Source: Gemmobacter aquaticus (GTDB lineage: Bacteria; Pseudomonadota; Alphaproteobacteria; Rhodobacterales; Rhodobacteraceae). From it: a stretch of DNA of 64,000 nt. The notes under the pieces were generated by a model that was given only the letters and a program-made list of their open reading frames with translations, had not been told where the DNA came from and did no database searches. The stretch spans positions 124,001 to 188,000 of the forward strand of contig NZ_VOAK01000025.1 of the NCBI RefSeq assembly GCF_007859075.1, written 5' to 3'. The position numbers and the translations under genes are program-made. Shown piece after piece: positions 45,068 to 54,438 of this stretch. Every line of letters begins with the position of its first letter. Position 1 is the first letter of the stretch.

Positions 45068-47374
45068 ATGAGTGAGAGCGGAAACTGGGGCACTCCCCTT
45101 GTGGCTGACCGTCGCTATCCGGCGCGGGCCGCGTCAGGCGGTGGCGGCGGTAACGGCAAGCGCAGCGGCGGCAAGAGTGGCGGCGGCACACCACCGCCCC
45201 GCAAGCCCGCCCCCCGCAAGCCCGCGCCCCGCAAGCACGGGCTGATCGTTACCATGATCCTTGGGTTGTTCTCTCTGATCTGGCGCATCATCTGGGGTGT
45301 CGGCTGGCGCGTCACGGCTGTGCTGGCGCTGATCGTCTTTGGGGCCTCGTTCTACTTCTACCAGCAGCTTCCCCCCGTGACCGACCTTGTCGATGCCCGC
45401 GCGCGCGGATCGGTCACGATGCTTGACCGTGACAGTCAGGTCTTCGCCTGGCGCGGCGAGACCTTCGGCGGCATGATCGACGCCGAGCATGTGTCCGAAC
45501 ACCTGCGCAATGCCGTCGTCGCGACCGAGGACAAGCGGTACTACCAGCATTTCGGGATCAGCCCACGCGGCATCGCCAGTGCCGTTCGCATCAACCTGTC
45601 CGAGGGTCGCGGCCCGCTTGAGGGCAACGGCGGTTCGACCATCACCCAGCAGGTGGCGAAACTGCTGTGCCTTGGCGTGCAGTACGATCCGGCACAGTGG
45701 AAAACGGAAGCCGCCTATGAGGAAGACTGCCGCGCCGGCGGTGTCTGGCGGAAGATCAAGGAGATCCCGTTCTCCTTTGCCATGGAAGCCAAGTATTCCA
45801 AGGCCGAGATCCTGACGATCTACTTCAACCGTGCCTATCTGGGTGCAGGCGCCCGTGGGTTCGAGGCGGCAGCGCAGCGCTATTTCGGCAAATCGGCCAA
45901 TCAGGTGAACCCGGCCGAAGCTGCGATGCTGGCGGGCTTGCTGAAGGCGCCGTCGCGCTATGCGCCGACCAACAACCTCAAGCGCGCGCAGGACCGGGCC
46001 AATGTGATCATCGGCCTGATGGAAGAGCAGGACTACCTGACAGCCGAGCAGGCGAACGATGCCCGTGCCCACCCGGCAGAGCTGTCTGAGGCCGCGGCCA
46101 AGAACGCGGGCGGCTTCTTTGCCGACTGGGTGATGGAATCCGGTCCCGCCTTCCTGACCAAGGACACGACCGAGGATGTCATCATCCGCACCACGCTGGA
46201 CCAGCGCCTGCAACGCCAGGCGGAAGAGGCGCTGGAGGCGGTGTTTGCGACCAAGGTGTCGAAAGAGTCAGAGGCGCAGGCAGCGATTGTCGTGATGAGT
46301 GCCGATGGCGCGGTGCGCGCCATGGTCGGCGGTCGCAAGACGCAAGGTGCAGGCAGCTTCAACCGTGCGACACAGGCGCTGCGCCAGACCGGATCGACCT
46401 TCAAGCCCTTTGCCTATGCGGCTGCGATGGACATCGGCTATACCCCCGCCGACTATGTCGAGGACACGCCGCTGACGATCACCATCAAGGGCTCCGGCCC
46501 CTGGACGCCCGAGAACTATGACAAGAAGTTCAAGGGGTTGATCACGCTAACCCAGGCCCTTGCCGAAAGCCGCAACATTCCGGCCGTCCGCATCTCTGAG
46601 GCGGTGGGGCGCGATGTGGTGCGGCAGGTCGCCTCGCAATTCGGGCTGAAGAGCGATCTGGCCGCGGGCCCGGCCCTTGCACTTGGCGCCAGCGAAAGCA
46701 CGCTTCTGGAAATGACCGGCGCCTATGCCGGCATCCTGAATGGCGGCTCGGCGGTCAAGCCCTATGGCCTCATCAGCCTCAAGCTGCAGGGGGATGATAC
46801 TGAACTTATCGGCCAGGAGGGCGGTATCGGCGAGCGTGTGATCCAGCAGGAGGCGGCCGAATATCTGACCTATATGTTGACGCAGGTGATCGAACGCGGC
46901 ACCGGCACGCGGGCACGGCTGGGCGATCATCCGGTCGCAGGCAAGACCGGTACGACCAATGCCGCGCGCGATGCCTGGTTCATCGGATTCTCGGCCCATT
47001 ACGTCGTGGGCGTCTGGATGGGGTACGATGATAACCGCCCGCTGAAAGGAGTGACCGGCGCAGGCCTGCCTGCCGAGATCTGGCATGAGGTGATGGTTCG
47101 CATCCACAAGGATGTGCCGCCCACGCCACTTCCGATGAAGGTGCCCGCGCCGAAAACCCGCCCGCAGGGCGGCGTCAGCCCCGGCCAGATGAGTGCCGAG
47201 CAAGGTGCCAGCGCAGGCTCGGCCAATGTGCCGGTTGCCAATGCCCCGGCGGATGGGCAGTTCCAGCCGACCGATCCGACGATGCCTGCCCCTGCCCAGC
47301 CTGCCCCTGTGCAGCCCGCACCCAGCAGTGGCGATGCCCTGCAGGATGCGCTGCGCGAGGCGCTTGGCGGCTGA
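45068..47374 (+). CDS. mrcA: Class A penicillin-binding protein 1A
   Basis: The 768-residue bifunctional peptidoglycan synthase has an unusually basic, Gly/Pro-rich cytosolic N-terminus (about 1-56, with a triple RKPAP-type repeat), a membrane anchor, a glycosyltransferase domain (EDKRYYQHFGIS; GGSTITQQVAKLL) and a transpeptidase domain with GSTFKPF (active Ser), SRN and KTGTTN. The C-terminus (after about residue 695) is proline-rich. The ATG at 45068 has a weak ribosome site; the upstream open frame is implausible. The gene is divergent from glnK and abuts lrgB. The symbol is by similarity. Confidence 0.94.
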   Translation: MSESGNWGTPLVADRRYPARAASGGGGGNGKRSGGKSGGGTPPPRKPAPRKPAPRKHGLIVTMILGLFSLIWRIIWGVGWRVTAVLALIVFGASFYFYQQLPPVTDLVDARARGSVTMLDRDSQVFAWRGETFGGMIDAEHVSEHLRNAVVATEDKRYYQHFGISPRGIASAVRINLSEGRGPLEGNGGSTITQQVAKLLCLGVQYDPAQWKTEAAYEEDCRAGGVWRKIKEIPFSFAMEAKYSKAEILTIYFNRAYLGAGARGFEAAAQRYFGKSANQVNPAEAAMLAGLLKAPSRYAPTNNLKRAQDRANVIIGLMEEQDYLTAEQANDARAHPAELSEAAAKNAGGFFADWVMESGPAFLTKDTTEDVIIRTTLDQRLQRQAEEALEAVFATKVSKESEAQAAIVVMSADGAVRAMVGGRKTQGAGSFNRATQALRQTGSTFKPFAYAAAMDIGYTPADYVEDTPLTITIKGSGPWTPENYDKKFKGLITLTQALAESRNIPAVRISEAVGRDVVRQVASQFGLKSDLAAGPALALGASESTLLEMTGAYAGILNGGSAVKPYGLISLKLQGDDTELIGQEGGIGERVIQQEAAEYLTYMLTQVIERGTGTRARLGDHPVAGKTGTTNAARDAWFIGFSAHYVVGVWMGYDDNRPLKGVTGAGLPAEIWHEVMVRIHKDVPPTPLPMKVPAPKTRPQGGVSPGQMSAEQGASAGSANVPVANAPADGQFQPTDPTMPAPAQPAPVQPAPSSGDALQDALREALGG

Positions 47375-48091
47375 TCAGCGGAACAGCCCAAGCAGCAGCG
47401 GCGCGAGGAAAGCGGTCAGCACTGCATTGAGCCCCATGCCGAGGCCCGCAAAGGCCCCGGCTGTCGGGTGAACCTGAAACGCGCGGGCGGTGCCGATCCC
47501 GTGTGCGGCCACGCCGGTCGCAAATCCTCTCGCGCGCCAGTCACGGATGCGCAGGGCATTCAGAAGCGGCGTCGCGAAGATCGCACCGATGATCCCCGTC
47601 AGGATCACCAGAACGGCGGTCAGCGTGGGCGATCCGCCCAGACGGTCAGAAATGCCAAGCGCGACTGGCGCGGTCGCCGACTTCGGCGCGATGGAGGCAA
47701 GCACCTCGCCATCGATCCCAAAGGCCACGGCGAGGCCGAGGGCCGAGACAACGGCAACCGTCGATCCCGCAAGCAAGGCCACCAGCATGGGCAGAGCCGC
47801 GCGGCGCACATGACCCAGATTGTCCCAAAGCGGCAGGGCCAGCGCCACCGTGGCTGGGCCGAGCAGAAAGTGGACGAACTGCGCACCCTCGAAATAGGTC
47901 TGGTAAGGCGTGCCCGAAAGCCAGAGCAGGGCCGCCAGCAACAGAACTGCAATCAGCACCGGATTGACGATAGGCCTGCGCCCCGAGGCGCGAAAGCAGG
48001 CGTCCCCTACCGCATAGGCGGCCAGCGTCGCCGTCAGCCACAGAAGTGGCCCTTGGGCCAGATAGGACCAGATCTCGGCGAAGTCGGTCAT
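47375..48091 (-). CDS. lrgB: LrgB family protein
   Basis: The 238-residue inner-membrane protein has about eight hydrophobic segments and the LrgB blocks NPVLIAVLLLAALLWL, LLGPATVALALPLW, SIAPKSATAPVALGISD and GVAAHGIGTARAF. LrgAB/CidAB pairs were described as holin-like modulators of murein hydrolase activity; in plants and some bacteria the homologue moves glycolate or glycerate. The ATG overlaps lrgA by 4 bp, and the gene abuts the PBP1A gene tail to tail. Confidence 0.9.
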   Translation of the reverse strand: MTDFAEIWSYLAQGPLLWLTATLAAYAVGDACFRASGRRPIVNPVLIAVLLLAALLWLSGTPYQTYFEGAQFVHFLLGPATVALALPLWDNLGHVRRAALPMLVALLAGSTVAVVSALGLAVAFGIDGEVLASIAPKSATAPVALGISDRLGGSPTLTAVLVILTGIIGAIFATPLLNALRIRDWRARGFATGVAAHGIGTARAFQVHPTAGAFAGLGMGLNAVLTAFLAPLLLGLFR

Positions 48092-48444
48092 TCCTCAGCC
48101 CCCGAACCCGTCAGCCGCGACACCGCGACAAAGGTCAGCGCCCCCGCCGCGATGGCCGCAAGGGTTGATACCAGCAGCACGACCACCAGGGCCGGGCCAA
48201 AGGACACGATCTTGTCGAGGTGCCCGACAACCCCGGTTCCTGCTGGCACGAAAAGAAGCGAGAGGTTTCCAAGAATGGTCGTGGCGAGGGGCCGCAGCAC
48301 CTCGACCAGGGCCGGGAACAGGGCAAAGCCCGCAAGCAGCAAAAGCATGCCCAGAACCGGGCCGGGCAGTGGGGCTCCGGTCAGGCGGGTCAAGGCCTCG
48401 CCTCCCAACTGGGCCGAAAGCAGGGTCAAAAGCGCAGGGATCAT
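48088..48444 (-). CDS. lrgA: CidA/LrgA family holin-like protein
   Basis: The 118-residue membrane protein has four hydrophobic segments and the LrgA signature LPGPVLGMLLLLAGFALFP, then LSLLFVPAGTGVVGH. It is the usual first partner of LrgB, forming an antiholin-like pair. GGAGG precedes the start. Together with the adjacent PBP1A gene it suggests control of wall turnover, which is inference. Confidence 0.92.
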   Translation of the reverse strand: MIPALLTLLSAQLGGEALTRLTGAPLPGPVLGMLLLLAGFALFPALVEVLRPLATTILGNLSLLFVPAGTGVVGHLDKIVSFGPALVVVLLVSTLAAIAAGALTFVAVSRLTGSGAEE

Positions 48445-48519
48445 GGGGCCTCCATCCTATGAGTGCAGACTGCGACGAACCGCGCGCCGCTGGAACCCCT
48501 GTTTGCACGGCCCCGCAGG

Positions 48520-48990
48520 TCAGACTGCGCGGCGGAAGGTCAGGCTGGTAGGGCGGTCAAACCCAGGGTGGCTGGTGGCGCCCACCTGCACAAAACCCAG
48601 GGCGCGGAAGGTTTCGTGGTTTTCGGTCAGCTCAATGCGCGTCTGCAACTCCAGCGCGGGCAGCCCAAGCGCCTGAGCCCGCATCTCGGCCAGCGCCATC
48701 AGCCTGCGACCAAGACCCTGCCTGCGGGCGCTCGACGCAGTCGCAAGCTTTCCGACGTAAAGCGCATCGGGCTTTGCCGTCAGAAAGACGCAGGCCAGTG
48801 GCGGGCGCCCGATCAGCCAGACCTCACCCGTCTCATTTTGAAGGGCGATAGCGTCAGGCGTCAGCAGATGCATCGAGGACGGGGGATCGATCCGACCCTC
48901 CATCCCGGCAAAGGCCGCGCGGATCAGGGCAAGAACGTCGGCCGGGTCATCGTCGCCGGTCATCCGGTGGGGGTGTCTGTCGCTGTCCAT
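48520..48990 (-). CDS. GNAT family N-acetyltransferase
   Basis: The 156-residue protein has the GNAT acetyl-CoA loop in YVGKLATASSARRQGLGRRLM (R-Q-G-L-G-R) and a C-terminal segment ETFRALGFVQVG typical of motif B. The start at 48990 has GGAG six bases upstream; longer and shorter starts are possible. The acceptor substrate is unknown. It stands alone between lrgA and smc. Confidence 0.88.
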   Translation of the reverse strand: MDSDRHPHRMTGDDDPADVLALIRAAFAGMEGRIDPPSSMHLLTPDAIALQNETGEVWLIGRPPLACVFLTAKPDALYVGKLATASSARRQGLGRRLMALAEMRAQALGLPALELQTRIELTENHETFRALGFVQVGATSHPGFDRPTSLTFRRAV

Positions 48991-49156
48991 CCTGAGCTCC
49001 GGCTGGGGTGCGCCCAGTGTCATAGCGCGACCAAGGGCGCGTCAAGCACCCAACATCTTGGGGATAACCGATGGTCTTGCAGCATTGCTTGGGGCAACCC
49101 GGTTGACTCGGGCCAGTCCCCGACCGACCATACCCCTCCCTTGCAGGAGATTCCCG

Positions 49157-52100
49157 TTGCGGTTTACCCGCCTTCGACTGAACGGCTTCAAAAGCTTTGT
49201 CGATCCGACAGAGCTGGTGATCCATGACGGCCTGACCGGCGTTGTGGGGCCAAACGGCTGTGGCAAGTCGAACCTGCTTGAGGCACTGCGTTGGGTGATG
49301 GGCGAGAACCGGCCCACGGCCATGCGCGGTGGCGGAATGGAGGATGTGATCTTCGCAGGCGCTGCCACCCGGCCCGCCCGCCATTTCGCCGAAGTCGCGC
49401 TGATCATCGACAATGCCGAACGGCTCGCGCCTTCGGGCTTCAACGACGCCGACCAGCTGGAGGTCGTGCGGCGCATCACCAAGGATGCGGGCTCTGCCTA
49501 CAAGGCCAATGGCAAGGATGTGCGGGCCCGCGATGTGCAGATGCTGTTTGCCGATGCCTCGACAGGGTCGCAATCCCCTGCACTCGTGCGGCAGGGCCAG
49601 ATTTCCGAGCTGATCAACGCCAAGCCCAAAGCGCGACGGCGCATCCTCGAAGAGGCGGCGGGCATCTCGGGCCTCTATCAGCGGCGGCACGAGGCCGAAT
49701 TGCGCCTGTCTGCTGCCGAGCAGAACCTTGCACGCGTCGATGACGTGCTGGAACAGCTGTCGGCACAGCTGTCGCAACTGGCCCGTCAGGCCCGTCAGGC
49801 GGCGCGTTATCGCGAGATCGGTGAGGATCTGCGGCGGTCCGAAGGGATGCTCCTGTTCCGGCGCTGGCGCGAGGCCGATCTTGCGCGGGCTGAGGCGGAG
49901 GATGCGCTGCGGGCGCGTGTGCTTGCGGCAGCGGCGGCGGAAAAAGCCGCGCGGGTCGCACTGGCTGCGCGCGAGGCGGCTGAGGAACGCCTGCCACCCC
50001 GACGCGAGGAAGAGGCCATCGCCGGGGCCGTTCTGCAGCGTCTGGTCGTGGAACGCGATGCCTTGAACGATCAGGAGGCCCGCGCCCGGCAGATGATCGA
50101 GACCCTGCAGGGGCGGATCAGCCAGTTGCAGCGCGATATGGAGCGCGAGGCCGGGCTCAATCGTGACGCAGGCGAAACGATCGCACGTCTCGACTGGGAA
50201 CTGGCGCAGCTTCTGAAGGCGCATGAGGGGCATGACGACAAGCTGGCCGAGGCCGCCGAGGTGGCGCGCGAGGCGGGTGCGATCCTGACGGACCGCGAGG
50301 GGCAACTGACCGAACGCACCGAAGACGCGGCGCGTCTGGCCGCGCGGCACCAATCGGCACAGCGGATGCTGACCGAGACTCGCGTCTCGCTGGACCGCGC
50401 CGAGGCCGAGGCCGCTCGCGCCCGCGCTGGCGTCGAGACAGCGCAAGAGGCGCTTGCCGAAGCGATCGAGGGGCAAGAGGCCTCCGCGATTGCACAGGAA
50501 GAGGCTGCCGAACAGGCGATTGCCGCAGAAGAGGCGCTGGTCGCCGCCGAGGAAGCCCGCGCCGAGGTGCAATCGCGTGAGGCCGAGGCGCGCGCCGTCC
50601 GCTCGGCCGCCGAGGGCGAGGCCAATGCTTTGCGGGCCGAGGTTGCCGCGCTGGCGCGGCTGGTCGAACGGGAATCACATGCAGGCGAGCAGCTTCTTGA
50701 CCGGGTGCAGGTCACGCCCGGGTTCGAGGCAGCCCTTGGTGCGGCTTTGGCCGATGATCTGCGCGCGCCGGAACTTGACGGCGATGGCCGCTCAGGCTGG
50801 GCCACGATGCCCCCCTATGACACCGATCAACCCTTGCCGGAAGGGGTGGAGCCCCTTGCAGCGCAGGTCGAGGTGCCAGAGGTGCTGCGCCGTCGTATTG
50901 CCCAGATCGGTGTGATCGGCCGCACGGATGCCGCGCGCCTGCAACCCCTGCTGCGCCCCGGCCAGCGGCTTGTGAGCCTTGAGGGGGATCTCTGGCGGTG
51001 GGACGGCTTCCGCGCTGGTGCCGAGGATGCGCCGTCTGCGGCGGCCCTGCGTCTGCGGCAGCTTAATCGTCTGGTGCAGCTGAAACGCGACCTCGAAGAT
51101 GTGGCAGCGCGCGCCGAAGGGGCTCGTCAGGCCCATGAGGCGCTGCAGGCCCGGCTGGCGGATCTGGGGCGCGCGGATCAGATGGCGCGCGATGCCCGTC
51201 GCGCCGCCGATGCCCGGATGACCGAGGCGGGCCGGGCATTGGCGCGGGCCGAGGCGGACCGGTCATTGGCCGCAGGACGGCTGGAGGCTGCCCGCCTGGC
51301 GGTGTCGCGGTTCGAGGACGAGGCCATGGCCGCCCGCGCCCGTCTTGCCGAGGCCGAGGCCGGTGCAGGCGACCTGCCCGACCTTGAGGGCGTGCGCACC
51401 GAGGTGGAACAGCTGAAAATGGCTGTCGAGGCCGCGCGCATCACCATGATGGCCCGCCGCTCGGCTCAGGACGAGGTGCGCCGCGAAGGTGAGGCCCGCG
51501 TGCGTCGGCGTCAGGAGGTGCAGAAGGAACTCTCGGGCTGGAAGCACCGACTGGAGACGGCGGAAAAGCGCAGCGCCGAACTGGCCGAGCGCAAGGCCGA
51601 GACCGAGGCCGAGCTCGAGGATGCAAGCGCCGTGCCCGAAGAGATCTCCATCCGTCGCGAAGATCTGGCCGAGGCGATTGCCAAGGCCGAGACCCGCCGC
51701 GCAGCTGCCGCCGATGCCTTGGCCGAGGCCGAGGGTATGCTGCGCGAGGCCCAGATCGCCGAGCGTGACGCCGAACGTCTGGCCGGTGAAGCGCGCGAGG
51801 CCCGCGCCCGCGCCGATGCCCGCGCTGAGGCCGCACGCGAAACGGTCGCCGCAGCGGTCGAGCGGATCCGCGAAGACATGGAGATGACGCCGGCACAGCT
51901 TCTTGAAGGTCTGGGCGTCGATCCCGAGGCGATGCCGACGGTCGATCAGCTCGATGCCGATGTCGGCCGGCTGCGCCGTCAGCGCGAGGCATTGGGCGCA
52001 GTGAATCTGCGGGCCGAGGAGGATGCCAAGTCTGTTCAGACCGAATACGACACGCTGGCGCAAGAAAAGATCGACCTCGACGAGGCGATCAAGAAGCTGC

Positions 52101-52612
52101 GCGGCGGCATTCAGGGCCTGAACCGCGAGGGGCGCGAGCGGCTGCTGACCGCGTTCGAGCAGGTGAACGGGTCTTTCGGGACGCTGTTCACCCACCTGTT
52201 TGGTGGGGGCGAGGCGCGGCTTGTGCTGGTCGAATCCGACGACCCGCTTGAAGCGGGGCTTGAGATCATGTGCCAACCGCCGGGCAAGAAGCTTTCGACA
52301 CTCTCGCTTCTGTCGGGGGGAGAGCAGACGCTGACGGCGCTTTCACTGATTTTTGCGGTGTTCCTTGCCAACCCCGCGCCGATCTGTGTACTCGACGAGG
52401 TGGACGCCCCCCTTGACGACGCAAACGTTACACGCTTTTGCGACCTTCTGGACGAGATGACGCGGCGGACCGAAACCCGCTTCCTGATCATCACCCACCA
52501 CGCCGTGACCATGGCCCGCATGGATCGGCTGTTCGGGGTGACGATGCAGGAACAGGGGGTCAGCCAGCTTGTCTCTGTCGATCTGAAGAAGGCCGAGGCG
52601 CTGGTGGCATGA
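49157..52612 (+). CDS. smc: Chromosome segregation protein SMC
   Basis: The 1151-residue condensin ATPase starts at a TTG (49157) preceded by AGGAG, giving the family start MRFTRLRLNGFKSF. It has Walker A GPNGCGKSNL (near 32), a long coiled coil, the hinge (about 513-621, starting LLDRVQVTPGFEAALG), a second coiled coil, and the C-terminal head with LSGGEQTLTALS and Walker B CVLDEVDAPLDD. It forms DNA-loop-extruding condensin with ScpA and ScpB; neither partner gene is in the window. A small gene is translationally coupled to its 3' end. Confidence 0.97.
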   Translation: MRFTRLRLNGFKSFVDPTELVIHDGLTGVVGPNGCGKSNLLEALRWVMGENRPTAMRGGGMEDVIFAGAATRPARHFAEVALIIDNAERLAPSGFNDADQLEVVRRITKDAGSAYKANGKDVRARDVQMLFADASTGSQSPALVRQGQISELINAKPKARRRILEEAAGISGLYQRRHEAELRLSAAEQNLARVDDVLEQLSAQLSQLARQARQAARYREIGEDLRRSEGMLLFRRWREADLARAEAEDALRARVLAAAAAEKAARVALAAREAAEERLPPRREEEAIAGAVLQRLVVERDALNDQEARARQMIETLQGRISQLQRDMEREAGLNRDAGETIARLDWELAQLLKAHEGHDDKLAEAAEVAREAGAILTDREGQLTERTEDAARLAARHQSAQRMLTETRVSLDRAEAEAARARAGVETAQEALAEAIEGQEASAIAQEEAAEQAIAAEEALVAAEEARAEVQSREAEARAVRSAAEGEANALRAEVAALARLVERESHAGEQLLDRVQVTPGFEAALGAALADDLRAPELDGDGRSGWATMPPYDTDQPLPEGVEPLAAQVEVPEVLRRRIAQIGVIGRTDAARLQPLLRPGQRLVSLEGDLWRWDGFRAGAEDAPSAAALRLRQLNRLVQLKRDLEDVAARAEGARQAHEALQARLADLGRADQMARDARRAADARMTEAGRALARAEADRSLAAGRLEAARLAVSRFEDEAMAARARLAEAEAGAGDLPDLEGVRTEVEQLKMAVEAARITMMARRSAQDEVRREGEARVRRRQEVQKELSGWKHRLETAEKRSAELAERKAETEAELEDASAVPEEISIRREDLAEAIAKAETRRAAAADALAEAEGMLREAQIAERDAERLAGEAREARARADARAEAARETVAAAVERIREDMEMTPAQLLEGLGVDPEAMPTVDQLDADVGRLRRQREALGAVNLRAEEDAKSVQTEYDTLAQEKIDLDEAIKKLRGGIQGLNREGRERLLTAFEQVNGSFGTLFTHLFGGGEARLVLVESDDPLEAGLEIMCQPPGKKLSTLSLLSGGEQTLTALSLIFAVFLANPAPICVLDEVDAPLDDANVTRFCDLLDEMTRRTETRFLIITHHAVTMARMDRLFGVTMQEQGVSQLVSVDLKKAEALVA

Positions 52613-52965
52613 CATTGGATGACGTGAGAACGGCCTTGGCCGCGACGGGATTCTGCGGGATCGAAGTGGAGGCTGGGGTGGCCTACGCCCGCACCGCCCC
52701 GCAAGCGCCCGAATTCCGTGCCGAGGCGACTGACGCGGGATGGCGGCTGGTGTTGCCGTGGAACGTGCGCCCGCCGGCAGCCGCCATTGAAGACTGGAAC
52801 GCCCGCATGGGGGTGGCGCGGATACAACTGATCGACGGTGAGGCGGCGCTGGTCATGCCGCTGGTCGGTCCCGGGGATCTGACGCGCTGGCAGGGCCTCG
52901 CGGCCGAGGCAGAGGCTCATTTCATCCAGTGGCGCCGGGCGCGTCGCCCGGCCGAAGGGATGTAG
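52609..52965 (+). CDS. Small protein coupled to smc, possibly YbjN/T3S-chaperone-like fold
   Basis: The 118-residue product starts at an ATG that overlaps the smc stop (ATGA), so it is translationally coupled. Composition is acidic and soluble. The segment IEDWNARMGVARIQLIDGEAA followed by LVMPLVGPGDLTRWQGL resembles the YbjN/type III chaperone-like fold (a small dimeric alpha/beta protein), but the match is weak. No catalytic motif is visible. It could be a condensin accessory or simply an operon passenger. The reading frame bias and coupling make a real gene likely. Confidence 0.8.
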   Translation: MTLDDVRTALAATGFCGIEVEAGVAYARTAPQAPEFRAEATDAGWRLVLPWNVRPPAAAIEDWNARMGVARIQLIDGEAALVMPLVGPGDLTRWQGLAAEAEAHFIQWRRARRPAEGM

Positions 52966-52967
52966 GG

Positions 52968-53534
52968 TCAGCCCAGCTTGCGGATCGGATCGCCCAGCCG
53001 GATCTCGCCATCGCTCTCGACCGAACAAAGGATGCCGCGCAATCGCAGTTCGGGGTGTCCGGGCGCGGTGATCCAGGCCTTGGCGTCGGCGCCGTAGCGG
53101 GCCTTCCACTTGACGCAGCCGTCGTTGAACACATCGCTGACCCGCAGAATGGCGGTGCCCACTTGCAACAGCGTGCCTGTCGGCAGATTTGCTTCGGTCG
53201 TGTCCAGATCGGCGATGATCGTATCGCCCGGATGCGGGGTTCCGGCCCGGTCCCGCCAGACCAGATCCATCACCCGCCGCGGCAGGATCGAGACCTGAAT
53301 ACGCGGGTCACCCGACCCGTCAGGCAGTTTGAGCCAAGGGGCGGAGGTGAACCGCTCACCCGGTATGCCTTCGGTGCGTGTAAGTGTCAGGTGGTCTGGA
53401 AAGCTGCGCTGGTTGAAGGCGGGGCGAAAGCACAGCTGCAAGACGGGCGCCGCGTCCTTTGGCGCCGCGAGCACATGCGGCAGGGCGGCCATCAACTCGG
53501 CCATTGTCGCTTGGTGGGCCGGCTCACTGGCCAT
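52968..53534 (-). CDS. MOSC domain protein
   Basis: The 188-residue protein shows MOSC features: VSDVFNDGCVKWKARYG, with the Cys/Lys segment expected to hold a sulfur, and LRGILCSVESDGEIRLGDPI at the end. MOSC proteins carry sulfur for molybdenum-cofactor maturation or reduce N-hydroxylated compounds. GGAG lies six bases before the ATG at 53534. The gene overlaps the upstream glycosyltransferase by 11 bp. A link to the molybdate uptake locus at 17.7-20.7 kb is possible. Confidence 0.8.
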   Translation of the reverse strand: MASEPAHQATMAELMAALPHVLAAPKDAAPVLQLCFRPAFNQRSFPDHLTLTRTEGIPGERFTSAPWLKLPDGSGDPRIQVSILPRRVMDLVWRDRAGTPHPGDTIIADLDTTEANLPTGTLLQVGTAILRVSDVFNDGCVKWKARYGADAKAWITAPGHPELRLRGILCSVESDGEIRLGDPIRKLG

Positions 53535-54435
53535 CGGTATCTCCGTTCATTTTCGCAATCTTCGCGCGCAGGTTCAGCGTCGCCTCAATCACAAGGCCAC
53601 GGTCCCTGAGCAGGGCCAAAGCCTCGAGTGTGGCGGTCTGCACATGGTGGTAAAAGGCGTCGATCGTGGCGCCATCGGCGGCAGCAAGAAAGGTCTGCAA
53701 TTCCGGCTTCAGCACATAGGCGCCGCGCGCAAGGCGGAACGGCAGACGGGCGCGCCATGCAACAGGGTCTTGCGCGTGGAAATGCAAAAGCGCCAGATCC
53801 GCCGAGGCAGGCCCTTGCGGCACCCGCTCACCGTTCAGCCGTGCGCCATGCAGCCAGGGGCGCAGATCCGCGATCCCGGTGCGGAAAAAGCACTTGCCGA
53901 TGGCATGTGACAGTACACCTGCCGGCAGAAGTTCCGCATAGCGACCAAAGACCGCCGCGCGGGCTTCCGCATGGGCAGGCCCGGCAAGCGCCTGGCGAAA
54001 GTGCCGGGCGGTGAAGATATCATCCGCCACAGCAGGATCATGCAGCGCCTCGAACGGGGCCACGCGCAGGATCGGCCGGCGGCGCGGCACAGCGCGCAGA
54101 ATCTCGGCTACCGGGCGGTCAGGCAGCAGGAATTCGTCAACGTCGATGTGCAAGAGCCAGTCTTCGCGGGCGTCGCAGTAGCAGGCCTGTGCGTTCATCG
54201 ACTGACGTTCCTGATGCCTGTCGGGTCGATGGCCGTTCTGCCCTTGCCAATGGTCCAGATCGCAGGCGATGGCTTCGACCCCGGCAATGGGCCGAATGGC
54301 CGTCAGGGCCGGGTCTGCGGGATCATCGAAGTATAGCCGGATGCGCGCCGGGTGCAGCGTCAAGTGATGCGCCACAAAGGCCAGCACCTGATCGACGGGC
54401 GCATTGACCGTGGCGACAATGGCCCAGCTTGCCAT
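53524..54435 (-). CDS. Glycosyltransferase family 2-type protein
   Basis: The 303-residue protein starts MASWAIVATVNAPVDQVLAF and holds a donor-binding DxD-like motif in LLHIDVDEFLLPDR and RHFRQALAGPAHAEAR further on. It looks like the Glyco_tranf_2_4 group of proteins that decorate surface polysaccharides; donor and acceptor are unknown. No membrane segment is visible. It is 3 bp downstream of cobD and overlaps the MOSC gene, so it is in their operon by position. Confidence 0.82.
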   Translation of the reverse strand: MASWAIVATVNAPVDQVLAFVAHHLTLHPARIRLYFDDPADPALTAIRPIAGVEAIACDLDHWQGQNGHRPDRHQERQSMNAQACYCDAREDWLLHIDVDEFLLPDRPVAEILRAVPRRRPILRVAPFEALHDPAVADDIFTARHFRQALAGPAHAEARAAVFGRYAELLPAGVLSHAIGKCFFRTGIADLRPWLHGARLNGERVPQGPASADLALLHFHAQDPVAWRARLPFRLARGAYVLKPELQTFLAAADGATIDAFYHHVQTATLEALALLRDRGLVIEATLNLRAKIAKMNGDTDGQ

Positions 54436-54438
54436 GGT

